A stretch of 64,000 bases of DNA from Ifrita kowaldi. Its lineage: Eukaryota; Chordata; Aves; Passeriformes; Cinclosomatidae. Location: NCBI GenBank assembly GCA_013398055.1, contig VZRS01015043.1:62001-126000 (forward strand), in the 5' to 3' direction. Positions 38,015 to 50,789 of this stretch are shown piece by piece (position 1 is the stretch's first letter; each line of letters opens with the position of its first letter). Position numbers and translations under genes: made by a program. The notes beneath the pieces are model-generated. The model was not told where the DNA came from. It made no database searches and saw only the letters and a program-made list of their open reading frames with translations.

Positions 38015-41000
38015 TAGAATTTAGACCTGAAAAGTCACAAAATGTGAGCTATAACAAGTTTGAGGGGTACTCCTGGCTACACAGACAAGAAGGGACAGCA
38101 CAGCAGGGACTGCTGGTTTTAAAATCCTTTACAAAGAGCACCTCTTCTAGGGAAGCACAACACAGCAATAAAACACTTGCTGCAGCCAAGGACAACCTTG
38201 CATTATGTATGCACCTCACAGCACACACACACGGTCTCTGAACCTGCTCTACCTGATCTTTGCAAATCTGAACAGCTGCTTGTGCTATCATAACTTTTAC
38301 TCTGCCAGACACGTATCTTCATTTGACCTTTTTTGGGAATTTCATGCTAAGTCTAGGCACTGCAAAAACAGAATTTCATGGTTTGGTGTGAAGATCTGCT
38401 TGTCTCGTCTCATCACCTGAAGGAAGACATGGAGTAGATAGGTGTGGAACAACAACAGCCAGACAACAAAGACTGCATGGCTTAGGCTTTAGGTGAAATA
38501 TAGGACCAAAAATAAAGCCAACACACACATCCTAAAACCATGAGCGGGCATATCCTGGGCTCAAAACCCAAAGGCAGATCCACATATCTGAATCTAGGTA
38601 CACATCAAGCTTGCAGAAGTTTAGAATAACACAGGACATTGCTGAAATACTTCAAAGGGCTCTGCAGTGCTTGAGCAGAATAGCAATGGCATGGCACAGC
38701 TGTGACCACAGGGGCTTTTCCAGATGCTAATATGAGACTTACTCTTTAAAAACATAAAGCAGAAGGCAGACAATATTTGGCAGGGGTTCATATGCTCTCA
38801 GAATAAGGAATACTTATCACCAGTTCACAGACTTTAGAGGGAAGTAGAAATTAAACAAAAGTATTTAGCGATGTTTGCCATTTCCAAAATGGCCTATTAA
38901 GATAGTAGCATGAAAATATTATATATACATACATATAATGAATACAGCACTGTGAGTCTAGGGCTTGAACTCTGGTGTAATTTAATATCACATCGTGATT
39001 TCCACTAGGAGACAAACAGTCAGAGAAATGGTTAAGCAAAACAAATCAATGCCTTTTATGAGGCCTGGGAATTTAATAAGACACAGGATAAATATTGACA
39101 AGCTGCAGACAGGTGGAACAGGTTTGTAAACACATAAAATGACTGTTCTAAGGTTCAAGAAACCTTGAAGCTTACTAACGGGTTGTACAAGATAAGTTCT
39201 TGGCGTGTTCTCCTCCTGTTAAGTGAGGTCAATCAGGCTCAGTCCATGCAGAGCTGGGATGACTTTTAATGTTCTCCTGAAGTAACACTGCCATCTAGAT
39301 GTAACCTCCTTACCCATGTCCGCTGCTGCCGATCACTTCTAACTGAGGAGATGCTGCCAATCTGATTAGAGCATAACAAAAGCAAAGCATGCATGCGCAT
39401 ATATCAGCAACTGGAGGTCTGGGTTCAGCCCCAGGCATGTGCTACTTCAGAAGGAAACCAGATTGAGTTAAATTCCTCAGTCTGGTGGGGCGGGGGAAGG
39501 ACAGGGTACCACACTGCAGTGGAGGTCAGAGGGAAGCTCCAAGGCAATCACAGTGGTGGACTGTATCCCATTTCATACTAACCATCCATGAGGCTTTCCT
39601 CATGCTACTAGTATTAGGCGCTACTGTGCAGCTACAATCAGTAGCTGTAGACCCCTGCTTTGCATATATGCATAGAGACTGTGAGGTGCTTAGAGTACCA
39701 GTATAAGCAACCTCTTTTGTGAGCAAGTACTTCTGATCCTGTGGTCCAGCAGGGCAGCCGAGGGCAAGGCAGTCTACGGTTCACCTCATGAACAAAACAA
39801 GTTCAGATAAAGAACCTCCTGTACAACTGCATGAAAATTAAACCAACACAGTTCTAAAGATTTGGGTCCTGTTTGACTCACGAGGTCTGTACTAGAGCAG
39901 AGATTATATATATCCACTTGTGAGCTGCAACACCTGCCAATGAGACTTTTCGTATTTACATAAGATGTAGCATTTCACTGTCAAGCTGCGAGATTCGTGG
40001 ATCCTGAGAAAGTGCAGATTCGATTCAAGCCTGAGTTTAAGATTTCTTAGAGCCTCTCTAGCACCATAGTTTTAATGTGCCCTTCCAGAAGCAAGCTGAT
40101 TTCATTCCAGGCACATGCACACTCCCTAAATAGGCACAGATCTAGATCTAGATGGGAGAAGGAAAAGGTCACATTAATTTTTAGCCCTTACCCTTTATCT
40201 AAAGGGCACGTAGGATGACAAACCACCAAGAACTTCTGTTATGAAGCCCTGACACTGAATCTTTTAATGCATGTTTGCATTTTCTCACTTGTAATATGGA
40301 AATAGCATCTAATCTTTTCAAGCCTGCAGAAGCAGCTCCAATTTGCATTGCCTAGCAGAGGGAACAGGGCGCTGGCCCATTCACAGGGTCCCACGCTGCT
40401 TGCATGCAGGGGACAGACTGGAAATGTGGCACCCTTTTAAAAGAATATTTCTGTTCCATGTACACAAATCAGCAATGTACCTGGCCATTCTATCATGTTT
40501 ATTTATTGTGGCTCATTCAAGCAGGGCTGAATTAGTACATCTATTAAAAAATCTTCTAGACTTCAGAAAATTAGCAGATCAATCTCCAAATGTATGACTT
40601 TTATTGGCCTAAGACAGAAACAAAGCGTATTGATGAGAAAATCCCAGGCTTACTTCGAATGGGTAACAGTTAGGAAAACCATAACAGTGCAGAAATTAAT
40701 TTAAAAGCATAACTGGATAAGCAGACTCTCCCCAGAAAGCAAGGTCATTCTCAAAGTCTATTTAAAGGCATATCCCTTTGGATGCACAGCAGAGTTCAAA
40801 GTCGGAAAAAAGGTAGGAAACACAAGAGCAGAGTTTCAGAGTTGAATGGGAAAAAACACATATAAAAGGGGATGATGGTCTTTTACAGAGCCTGGCTCTT
40901 CTGTACCTCACAGCACTGTTGCAAAGATGAGTACAAAAATATTAGAGCCACCATGAGTGAATTATTCAGGACTAGTAGCATCCCTGCAAATAATGTTGGA

Positions 41001-43358
41001 GCTGCTGGATGAGGCAGAATAAACACACAGGACACCAGAAAATCAAAGAAATTGTCTATTTCTTACTGGCTGCAGCACTGTGTAGTTCTGCAAGTAAAAA
41101 AAATCCCCTGCTCCTCTGAAAATGCCGGTCAGTGCTGCTACCACATTTTTTTTGGCACTCAATAGAAAGAGCCCGCAAAAGGGCATCCCTTCACAGACAA
41201 TGTGTGAAGTTTGTCCCTCTGCTGTGGACAGGGCTCTGCTTCTCTCCTCCTTCGGCACTGGTTTTATTGCCCACCACTGCTGGATTGGCCTTGCAGGCAG
41301 ATTTCCTGCCAGCGTAGTCACACTCAATGTGGGAACATTGGATGCAGACAATGAGTGTTTAATAAAAGCTTAAAAGGGTTGGGTGTTTTTTTTCTTTCTT
41401 TCTTTTTTTAATTTTTTTTTTTAACTTGAGCTTGTTTGGTTGCTAATGCAATAATTGATTGCAGTTCAAGTCAAACACAGTCAAAATTCAAATAAACCAA
41501 TAAAAGCCCTTTCTGGGAAGTTACAAGGCATCAGAACAACCAAAAAAATTTAAAGAATAATCCCCCATGTTTCTCAAGACAAGCAAATGGCTAGCCAAAG
41601 GTTGCTAAAGAATTCAGGGCAAGGCAGAGCAGAGCAGAGGCAGCTTAGAATTGTGGTGAAACAAGAGCTTTGTCTACTCCTGAGCAATACTCTGCCCCCA
41701 GCCAGCTCACTGCTGTTATCTCCCACCTGCTGTGACTACCTTCTGGCAGGGACCATCTAGAGGACAGTCTTCTTGTCAGCTGTCTGTTTTCCAGAGTGAG
41801 AAGATAAGCTGGCTAGAGGTTAGAGAGAGAGCTAAGGCTAGCACAGAAATGGCATCCATCGCCTCTCAGCATTCACCAAGGCAAGAGCCACACAGTACCC
41901 CGAGCAGTGCACCACACTATGTGTTGTGATGCTGGTGACACTGTAAACTACAGGGACAAAGGCAGATTTTACGCTTCATAAGGATTTCTTTCTCCAACTC
42001 TCTGGCTGGCTTCAGTAAAACTTTAGGGATTTTTCTCCTCATTTGGGGTTTGTGGTAGTTTCTTTCCTCTGTTTTAATTGCCTCCGGCAAGGTTATTTAA
42101 TCCTCTACCTTTCTTCCCACACATAGAAATATGAAATTATGCTGAATGTAGCAAATATGCCTCTTTTTCACAGGTTTTAAGATTAACAAGTTTCCCACAA
42201 GAGCAAGGAAGTATCCGTAGAAATCTTGCAATACTTTTTCTTGTAGTTATTTGAATGTTTTCAGATATTTTAAGAACATGTCTTCAGAGAAAGCACATCT
42301 CTCAGGTTTTCCTGTCACCACCTCTTGTTTCAGCAGTTTATATTTTTCATGCAGGTAATTTCAGTGATCATTGTTAAATTAATTTAAGAGTGCAGTTCCC
42401 GGGGGCATACATTCACATCACTAAAGTCACTGCCATGACTAGTATTGACCCATCAGATGGAAACACTGCATATAAGACAAACATAAGACAAATGCATTAC
42501 AGAAATCCTAACATGGTCTGTCCAGAAAATGGTTAAAAGAACCCAGCAATGTTACGGCAGTGTAGAGAAGTCTGTATTTTTATCATCAAGATGCATCTCT
42601 TCTTTGGGTAAATAAAAGGACAAACTCTCTAAGTCCAGCAGCCCCAAGGAAAGACTTCACTTGGCAAAAACATAACACAAGTGTGGCAAAATGTTGTATG
42701 AAATGGTATGTGTGTGGCAGGAGGTTGTTTTTCCTTCCATCAGTTAATTTGGTAGAAACATTCTTTACCTTAATATCAAGGTAACTCCACTCAAGCTGGC
42801 AAGTTCCTACTAGCTGGGGATGCAAACCTCCGGAGCCCCAGCAAAGGCGTGCTTCCGTCTGTGGCACCGTGGTTATTTTCTCAACTGCCTATCTGCATGA
42901 TGAGTTGTTTTCTTAATTTCCACCTCCCTTTTGTTTTCTGCCAGTTCCTGTGGTGAGGTAGAAATCCTGTGACTTGTGACCAGTTATTGAGGGCTGGATT
43001 TGCAGACAGTGATCCATCCCATTAAACCTGACATGGTGCCGAACTCCAGGTTCATCCAGTAAGGATTTAGTTTATATTTACCAAAGATTCAAATATTAGG
43101 TAGAGCAGGGCAGAATAAAAACTGAAACCAGAAAATTTCTTTGTGTAGAACCAGAACTGAAGTCAGTAATTGTATGTTCCTTTGATCATTTTCTCTTTTC
43201 AAAGACTGTGTGGAAATCCTTTGCTGGCAATTCACCTACACACTCCACACCACTGAAACTACCTGCTGCTGCGTCTCCTCAAGCAGGATTGTCTCATCTT
43301 CCACCCTTCCAGCCGTTCTTTTGTACTGTGACACCCACCACTTTCATCAGGATTTTGT
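38015..43358. other. Gene-free stretch
   Basis: No gene recognised over about 5.3 kb. Frames reach 102 codons (41043-41351 minus) with no domain. A T-rich tract interrupted by TTTC units runs from 41387 to 41423. The 18-bp alternating stretch GCATGCATGCGCATATAT at 39387-39404 could adopt Z-DNA. Confidence 0.55.
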
Positions 43359-43400
43359 CATTTTGCATTTCCAGCGAAACATTTTGCATTTCCAGCAAAA
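43359..43400 (+). repeat. 21-bp tandem duplication, two copies
   Basis: CATTTTGCATTTCCAGCGAAA at 43359-43379 is followed immediately by the same 21 bases with one G-to-A difference at 43380-43400. It is a simple tandem duplication. The single mismatch shows it is not brand new. Confidence 0.95.
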
Positions 43401-44050
43401 CAATACTCAGCGTAGAAAACTTAGTAGATATCCAGGATCTACCTTAATATTTATTTATATCCAGTTAAAAGAGTTTCTAAAATGCTGCCTGTGGGCCTTT
43501 CCCAGCTGATCCATCCCTTCAGCTCACCAAGGTGAAGGACGACATGGTACCTGCCACATACCAGGGCAACTGGTATCTCACTATGAAGGCTGAAAAGGTT
43601 TTCTGCTGCAAGGACCACAAAAGACAATGCACACACATTTTATAGAACATACTGTCCTTGCTTGTGACATCTTCCTATATCCAAACCCAAAGTACCAAAT
43701 AACAGATGGTAATGATAAAACCTTGCACAAAATTAAGAAATCAGTCGATGTGGTAAAAGCACTGGTCCACAATAGGACCCTGGGTAATGAGACCATGAAG
43801 AGAGAGGGAGCTTGGGTCATCCATCCCCTTGGATTACATCATACTCAGTGCATGATTACACCTGACATTTCATCTAACTTGTTTAATTCTTCTACTATAG
43901 TAGGCTGTCCCCGTTGCTCAGGATCAATTTTTCTTCTTATTAGGCATTTTCTCCTCTTACTGTTTAATCCAAAGTCTGTCTTACTCTTGTCACTACAATG
44001 ATTAAAAGCCCCACTGCTATTGTAGCAGATTCCTTTTCCCTACTGCAGTT

Positions 44051-44145
44051 ATAGTTTAGAGATTAGGATGTTCTACCTACCCAATGTTCTACCTACCCAA
44101 GATATTTAGAGATAGTTTAGAGATTAGGATGTTCTACCTACCCAA
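44051..44145 (+). repeat. Nested tandem duplication (34 bp and 16 bp units)
   Basis: A 34-bp block at 44051-44084 recurs without mismatch at 44112-44145, 61 bp downstream. In addition its last 16 bp (TGTTCTACCTACCCAA) are repeated directly at 44085-44100. The likely order is a 16-bp tandem duplication and a larger 61-bp duplication of the neighbourhood with a little loss. Perfect identity suggests a recent event or replication slippage still in play. Confidence 0.95.
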
Positions 44146-47100
44146 GGTTCCCTTCTGCTTTCAAGGCAGTTTTTGTCCCAGGGCATGCTGCACAGCTGTA
44201 TTACATTGCTTGACACAGAGATGCTGCCTTATAAAGTTAGAAGGCTATATAAATAATTCATCATGAAGAGAACAGTGCGCCCTGAAATCTGCCAGACATT
44301 ACAGTTACTGCTGCCTGGGGGACACAAAGAACAAAAACGAAAAACCCAACAAAAAAAGTTATCTACAGGATAACTAGCTGGGAAACACCTGCCATGACTT
44401 TCCTATCTTAAGACAGAAATTCCCAAATAATTACTAGGCCCGAATTAAAAATCTATTAAGTTTTCTTAGAGTGAAAGTCTTTTAAATTTAACAAAACTTT
44501 CATTTTTCATTATCTAGAGGAACCCATAAGTTAGACAAGGAGTCTGTTTAATTATCCTTTGATGTGGTACTCCAGGTCTCCATCCTCTCTGGTACAAATG
44601 GACATGGAACAGGCTGAAAGCCCAGGAAATGAGGAAGTGGAAAACAAGTCTCTCCAAGAGGTGGCACCAAACTGCTGCCTGAGGATCCTGTGAAGGGGCA
44701 TAAAAGATCTCTCCTTAAACTCTGCCTTTCATAGATTCCTCACTTAAAATCATCTTCTTATTTACAGCACACGGGACAAGTAATAAGAGGGAAGGGCCAG
44801 TGTTTAGCATGCAGAGAGCTTCTGTGCAAAACCGGAGATACTTTATGGGAGAAAAGCCTTGGCATGCTCCCACTCCTAGGATCTCACCCTCCTGCATGCC
44901 TGTGGCTGGACAGGCTGGCTCAAAAACTCATTCTTGACCAAGTCAAAAATGCAGAAGTATTCCAGATTAGTTCTAAACTGGATAGAATTAAAATTCAGTA
45001 TGATTAAAATTTTAATCTACCCAAGTTTTGATGTCTTGGTACAGAAAGGAGACAGAAGATATCAAATCACACAGCCAAGAGCATCAGAAGAAAAGATATT
45101 AAAGAATCTAATAGTTATTTTCTCCCTTTTGTGGTGGTAAAATATTATCTACATTTGGTATTTCAACTGTTGACAGAGTCAATAATTCAGATCTACTTCA
45201 ACGTTGTATAGAAGTCATGACTTCTTGGTGATGTCGTTCTTATACTGACAGTATTAGTTTACATTTTCCAGTGGTAAGCCAACCAGCTGTTGGTTTCTGA
45301 TGCAACTTTCTCACTCACAACTTGAGCTATTATTCAGCAAGGCAGCCAAAATCCAATTGTTTCCATGATAAATCCTGCCCACATCTGAGATTACACATCA
45401 CAGTTAGAACTGTGATTGTATAACCACTAAAAAGCAGAATCAGCCATCACGGTCAGAGCTGTGGTCTCTGTTCTCACAGCAGTATCTGTACCCAGCCCCA
45501 GGCGCCGCTGTGCCTTGGGAGAGATGCTGGGCAGGCATCCTGCAGACCCTCCAGAAAAGCCAGCTCTGCCAAGGAGCACAGCTGGTTTAACAGAGCCCCT
45601 CCGCTGCCTTAGCAGGATTATGGGATAATCCTTTTCCTCAGGGGTCACAGTTCATTTTTCCATCACAGACACATTACTGTCAGTCTGAGATGCTGGATTA
45701 CCGCTGCCTGTACTGCGCAGCCTGTGAGACCTGACAAAGCACAGATCAGAAATGATAAGAATCTCCCAAAAAACGGGCATAACCTAAAAACGGGCCGTTT
45801 ATATCCAGTCCGACCACCCCCCTGGCAGTTCAGTTTAACTGTTCCCAAGGCTTGCAAAACTTCTTCTCCATTGGTAGGATGGGCTTTGGCTCTTCATTTG
45901 ACCCTGAAAGGCTGAAAAAATACATCCCATTAGGTTCACTGGAAATTCAGACGTGTGCAGAGCTGCAGTTTTATCAACGAGGGGTTTTCCCCAAGACAAG
46001 CTGTTAACCACAGCAGGATTAGAGCTCCTGGGGGGAAGCAGAAAGGGGAGTGGGGGGAAGAAAGGAGAGGCTTTCTCAACAAGCCATGAGTGTAAGCTGT
46101 GCAACATTAGCAGGTCTGTGAAAGCCTTTAAAATGTGCCCTGACTGACTCGTTCCTCAAATTTTGCCCTCAGTTATTAAGGGGAATTCTGATTCACTGAT
46201 TGCTCAGGATATGGTGGGAACCTACAGGCCACTTGAGAAAACTGACATGCTACAGCCTCTCAAGATGTGCATCTACAAGAGAATTTGCCTCTTTTAATCC
46301 TACAGGCAGAAAGAGGCAGAGACCATTCTCTTCATCCCTCATACTGGTGTAACAGCAATCCAGATTGAAGCAAAAGGACCTCATATAATCTGACAAGTTC
46401 CGGTGAACACCACAACTAATCTATTCTTATTCTTCCAAATAATTCCAATAATATTCTTAATAATTCTAAATTACTGTTCTCTGTACAACAGCTAGTACTA
46501 AGTGTTGCTCCTATAGTTATCTTGGTTTTTCCTTTCCTTACATATGATGTGTTTAACTCAACACTGCTTCAGCCCTCTTCATTCCCTCTCTGGAGAGAGG
46601 CACAGAACCAGAACTACCAAAAGCAAAATCAGAAGTGGTGCTTTACTATGTTAATAAGGATGATTTGGCAGTGAATATTACACACTTTTTCCTCTCCTTT
46701 TTAGTCACACCACAGGTTTCATCAGAGGATGTCAGCAATGCAAATTTCTACCAAACCCCAAAACCCAATTTTTGTGTTTTTCTCTCTGAAGGTGGTCTTT
46801 CATTTGGGCTAACTCCATCTGCATGTCCCACAAAGCCACATCACAATCTGGCATCCACACTAACAGTGAGTAACATCTAAGCAGTCACGGTATTTTTTGG
46901 AGCAGCTCTACGATATATTTTCCTTACACGACTTGGGGCCAACCACTGCAGCTGTGCTGCAGTGAGACCCCACAGCATTGCTCCTCATGGGCACATCACC
47001 TGCTCTATCCTGGACCCTGCTGACACTCAGAGGCATGTGTCCCTGCCCCGGCCACGTGCAAATCTTCTTCCTCAGTGCTCCCTCATGGTGTCCTTCATCC

Positions 47101-47551
47101 CACCCAGCGAGCACCTAAGCTTTGGTACATAACATGATAACACCCATGCAGGGAGTAGGTGTCAAGGAAGATATCTCTCCTTCACAAACATAAGAAAACA
47201 AGGAGAATCTGTGTCCTTGGCCAGGTATCTGCTTTCTCCTATTCTTTTTAAATTGTAAGATAAATGTCAGACTGCATCTGTTACTAAATGCAAGGTAAAA
47301 TCAAAAGGTTTCTTGCTGCATACCAGACTGATGATAGATCACAGGCTCCTAGTGATGGTGATTCATTGCCTTGAAATGATTGTCTAGGAAAATAAAAGCA
47401 GGGATTACTCTCTGGCCCTGAGCGTCAAACTAGTTTGGCTTCCTCTCCAAAAACTGCCCAAGCACATATGAATACAGGATTTATCAGGTACCACATTCAC
47501 ACCCCCAAAACCAGTACCCTCAGCTTAGAGATATTTTGGTAATTTACGGCT
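44146..47551. other. Gene-free stretch
   Basis: No gene recognised. Frames stay below about 91 codons. A short perfect inverted repeat (ATCACAGTT, 2-nt centre, AACTGTGAT) lies at 45397-45416. G-rich sequence at about 46029-46065 on the plus strand has three long G runs but falls short of a clean four-run quadruplex. Confidence 0.55.
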
Positions 47552-47798
47552 CAGCAGCTCCTCCTATGGCTTCCCCTCAAGACCTTTCACCATCCTCATA
47601 GCCCTGCCCTGGAAGCTCTCCAACAACTTTATATCCTCTTTCTGTTTTAGCACCCAAAAATGCATGCAATATCCAAGGTGAGGCCACCCGAGTGCAGGGC
47701 AGAGCAGGACAATCCCCTCCCTTGCCAGGTCAGTGTTTCCAGGCCTGAAACCTCTCAGGACATGAGTGGCACTCCTGCCTGCCAGGGCACTGCTGACA
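47552..47798 (-). mobile_element. CR1 LINE fragment, reverse transcriptase C-terminus
   Basis: On the minus strand the translation runs REGIVLLCPALGW, then PHLGYCMHFWVLKQKEDIKL, then LESFQGRAMRMVKGLE. This is the C-terminal part of CR1 ORF2 (family pattern SREVI..LYSALVRPHLEYC..FW followed by KDIELLERVQRRATKM), with an in-frame stop soon after. Both ends are missing and substitutions are many, so it is older than the copy at 33150. It lies about 200 bp left of the solo LTR. Inactive. Confidence 0.85.
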
Positions 47799-47997
47799 TT
47801 TCCACGTCACTCAGCACAGTGAACTCAGACTATCTAGACTATGCTAGATTTCTAATTCCTTCTGCTTCTCTTCCATCCTGTATGTACCTGTGCCAAGTCC
47901 CTTCAAATAAGCCAATGGACATGGGAGTGGGAAAGAAAAGGGTCAAGTCTTCCTCATCCTGCTGTCTTTGTGGGCACTCCTTTGCTGTTTCCAGTAC

Positions 47998-48002
47998 ATG
48001 AC
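47998..48002. repeat. Target-site duplication, left copy
   Basis: ATGAC immediately before the TG of the solo LTR. It matches the right copy exactly and marks the original insertion point. Confidence 0.8.
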
Positions 48003-49112
48003 TGTCTTGGTTTGAAGGACAGGCATCTGCTAAGGAAAGCAGGAGCCTCCCTTGGAATGGAAAATGTAACTGCCTTCCCTTTGAATTATTATAATTTTGA
48101 AATTAAGGGGCTTTCAGGCAAAGATATGAGAAAAGCAATACTAGGTCTTTACTAGTACGTGTAACAAGGCAAACAAACAACAATAGCTCTGGCAGTAACA
48201 GCAAACAGAACCACAAACCCGGTGCCAGCCTCTCTCGGCTGTCAGGCCCTTTCCCCTCGGGTGCAGTTCCGCTCACAGCCGGCAGGGGCGCTGGTGGCTC
48301 CGGGGGGCGCTCCGGAGCGAGCTCGGGGAGCACGCGGTAATGGTGGCTCCGGATCCCGGGAAGGGATGGAAGAAAGCCTTGCTTCGGAAACCCCCGGGGC
48401 AGCTGATCCCAGTGCCCCAGCAGGACTCTTGGAAGTAGCCAGCTGGAACTGCAGGAATGAGCAAAATCCCCCGGGGTGGTAGATGAGATGTATCAGAAAC
48501 TCCGCAGCTGTAGCTGGAACCACCGGATGTCTCGGCAGGCAGGGGGTGCGTGGCTACAGTGTAGCGAAAAACCCAGACCAGTGCCGAAGAAATGGGGGGC
48601 TGGGCAGCGGCAGCCCGTCTCCCCAACAGGGCAGAGAGAGACTCCCTGTGAGGGGAAAGGGGCTGGGGGATCCCAGGGATTCCCCTGAGGCACCCCAGCA
48701 GATGGTGAAGGGTCCTTTTTTAGTGAGGTAGGGTGTTGACAAGGTCCCAGTACCACGACCGCTCTGCTCCCACGAGCAGAGCTTCACTCACAACAGAAGG
48801 CAGCAAAAGACAGAACCCAGCAGTGGTGATGAATTCTTCCCACAATAACTGCAGCCTTCTTCCCCTCCGAATGCTGAGAGAGCAAGAGGGGGCTCGGACC
48901 TGCACCCAACCCCTTCCCCCAGCCCAGTTCTAGAGGTACCTCTGCCCCTCCATGAGAAACCCCCCAGCTAAGAGGGCAGCCAGCCACACCCTTCCCGGAG
49001 AAACTTCATTCGTCTCTCCTAGGTACCCAGTTGTTATTGTCTCTTAGCAACAAAAACTTGGAGAAAATTCTGTAAGGCAAGGAAACAAAAGGAGAACCCC
49101 TAAACCCCAACA
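48003..49112 (-). mobile_element. Solo LTR of an endogenous retrovirus with 5-bp target duplication
   Basis: The block begins TGTCTTGGTTTGAAGGACAG and ends CCCCAACA, so it has the TG...CA ends required by retroviral integrase. It is flanked by ATGAC on both sides (47998-48002 and 49113-49117), a 5-bp target-site duplication. Length is 1110 bp. No internal gag, pol or env sequence lies between two LTRs, so this is a solo LTR left by recombination of the two ends. Orientation is inferred as minus because the minus-strand 5' end TGTTGGGGTTTAGG looks like an LTR start and an AGTAAA poly(A)-type signal lies near its minus-strand 3' end. The interior (about 48200-48700) is CpG-rich. From memory this resembles an LTR family abundant in songbirds; the exact family needs a repeat-library match. 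Confidence 0.85.
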
Positions 49113-49117
49113 ATGAC
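49113..49117. repeat. Target-site duplication, right copy
   Basis: ATGAC immediately after the terminal CA of the solo LTR, identical to the left copy. Confidence 0.8.
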
Positions 49118-49244
49118 TTTTCTTTGAAGACTCTGTGGGAAGATGCTCCTCCTTCTGAGTGCTCAAAAGCCTGCCCTCCACCTTGCACAGATCATTCCCC
49201 TGGGGGCTCAGTGCCTCAAATACGGGACGAGTCCCACAGTTACC

Positions 49245-49341
49245 TCATGTAAGATTTCTCCCAAGAGTACCCTTGAATAGAACCAATGTTAGTACTGCAG
49301 TGAGTTATTCCAGCAGCTCCTATCCTTTCCTTCAGCATTCA
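49245..49341 (+). repeat. 97-bp direct repeat, copy 1
   Basis: Starts TCATGTAAGATTTCTC and ends CCTTCAGCATTCA. It matches 50790-50886 over all 97 bp with one mismatch (C at 49260, T at 50805). Sequence identity stops sharply at both edges. It does not encode a recognisable peptide or an LTR end. It begins 128 bp right of the solo LTR's right target duplication. Confidence 0.97.
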
Positions 49342-49879
49342 TTGAGGAAGCCCCCACTGGTGACAAGCAGAGACCCGATGCACAACCTGAAAACCCAGCA
49401 GACCTGAGAAGCTCCATCCTTCCTTGCAGGGCTCTGTGTGTGGCTCCAGCTCCAGCAGCTGCTGGCACCAAGCCCCGGGGCACCTCTCTGCCATTGCTGG
49501 GCAGCCTCAAGCAGGGCCACCCTTAATTGAGTGCCATTCCTACCTCTTGGCCCTCATAGAGTGCGCTCAAGCTCGCCAGATCCCTGGGAGCCGGAGCTCT
49601 TCTTTTGTTGCTCTCCTCTGTTAAGAATTCCACTCAAGGGGCTACAGAGGCCATGCTCTAAGTTGGTGTCGCTTCTCTTGACACACTTCCTCAGACCTGT
49701 CTCAGCTGCCTGCCTGTGCCCATTCTCTCCCTGCTCTTGTTCCTTGGGCATGGATCCAGTCCTAGCCTTCAGAGACAAGTTCTGTCCCTTCTGAGTTCCA
49801 TTCTCCTCTGCTTGCAGGGCTACAGCACTTGAGGGGGCCTTGAGATTTCCCTGCTGCCACAGCAGCCACATGGCACAAC

Positions 49880-50080
49880 TGCCTCTCATGTGCTGCTCCA
49901 GCTCCATCTTAAAACTCGAGGCACTGCTTACCGAGAAGCTCTTCCAGAACCCTGTACTTCTGACAACTACCAAAAATCCTCTGCAATTTTCCAGCCTCAA
50001 GTCTTTTTCCCAGTCTATTTATTGACACTTATTCTTGTCCCAGCTGCCTGTTACATGGAGTAGTTCTTTCCTGAATGGAT
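49880..50080 (-). mobile_element. Ancient CR1-like fragment, antisense
   Basis: On the minus strand a frame running leftward from 50000 reads RLENCRGFLVVVRSTGFWKS and then FSVSSASSFKMELEQHM. It is preceded upstream, in another frame part, by LLHVTGSWDKNK. This follows the pattern at the C-terminal end of old amniote CR1 copies (HVTG..GTRTN, then RLEIRR.FLT.R..RFWNSL followed by S.S.F...L). Divergence is high and no 3' terminal repeat is visible. The rest of the 148-codon open frame (49554-50000) has no recognised homology and is probably fortuitous. Confidence 0.5.
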
Positions 50081-50789
50081 GCTTTCTTCTTTAATGCAAA
50101 TAGTGATCCTTAAAAGGATCCTTAAAATAAATACAGAGGTAAAATCCCTTTTTCCCTTCTAACCGTGTTTGATTCTTGATTTTAAGACCACGAAAAGGCA
50201 TCAGTTCAAGTTCCCAAAAGCTGATGTAGTTTTAGGCATAAGGTTCTCCCCCCACGTAGTCTTTGCACCCCCTAGCTGTAGCTCTTAGGAGTAGTCCAAA
50301 TCAACAAAGTTCACCTTTTCTATACATTGCTGTGTTTTTTTATTGTTGTTCCATCCGAGAGGGAACAGAGCGATTGCGTGGTTTTGCGTGAATGGAGAGG
50401 CTGAGTGCAACAGCAGTGCTTGGGAGAGAGAGAGGATGGAGGGCAGCTGGGAAGAAGATCGTGGGCAATATTCTCTTGCCTCCATCTTCCAAGGAAGCTG
50501 TGATTTGATCAGTGTCCTCACTGTGCCAGAGGGCCCCCAAAGGCACAGGAAGATGTCGTCTGGGTGATACATGTTTGGGTACTCAACTTAGTCATTTAGC
50601 AGGTTGAAGAGTGAGACACACATAAGACTGCCTAGCATGAATCCCATGCATTTTCTCTGTCTCTACATTTCCAGGAAGCCCTCCACCCCCTTTCATGTTA
50701 AGCATAAAACGACAGGAACAACTTCCTGTAAAACAGGTGATCCATTCTAAATAAGCTCCTTACTCCTTATAAATGTGGAATAAAACACT

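Noticed and set aside
39990..40045. tRNA gene suggested by GATTCGATTCAAG near 40017
   Set aside because: It resembles a B box, but there is no A box at the right distance and no acceptor or anticodon stem pairing.
48281..48300. CTCF-like site in the solo LTR (GCCGGCAGGGGCGCTGG)
   Set aside because: One G short of the consensus core and without further support. It is GC-rich LTR sequence where near matches are expected.
49554..49879. Left part of the 148-codon minus frame as a real gene
   Set aside because: Only the part right of about 49880 resembles a known family (CR1). The remainder is low-complexity in character and has no homology I can name.
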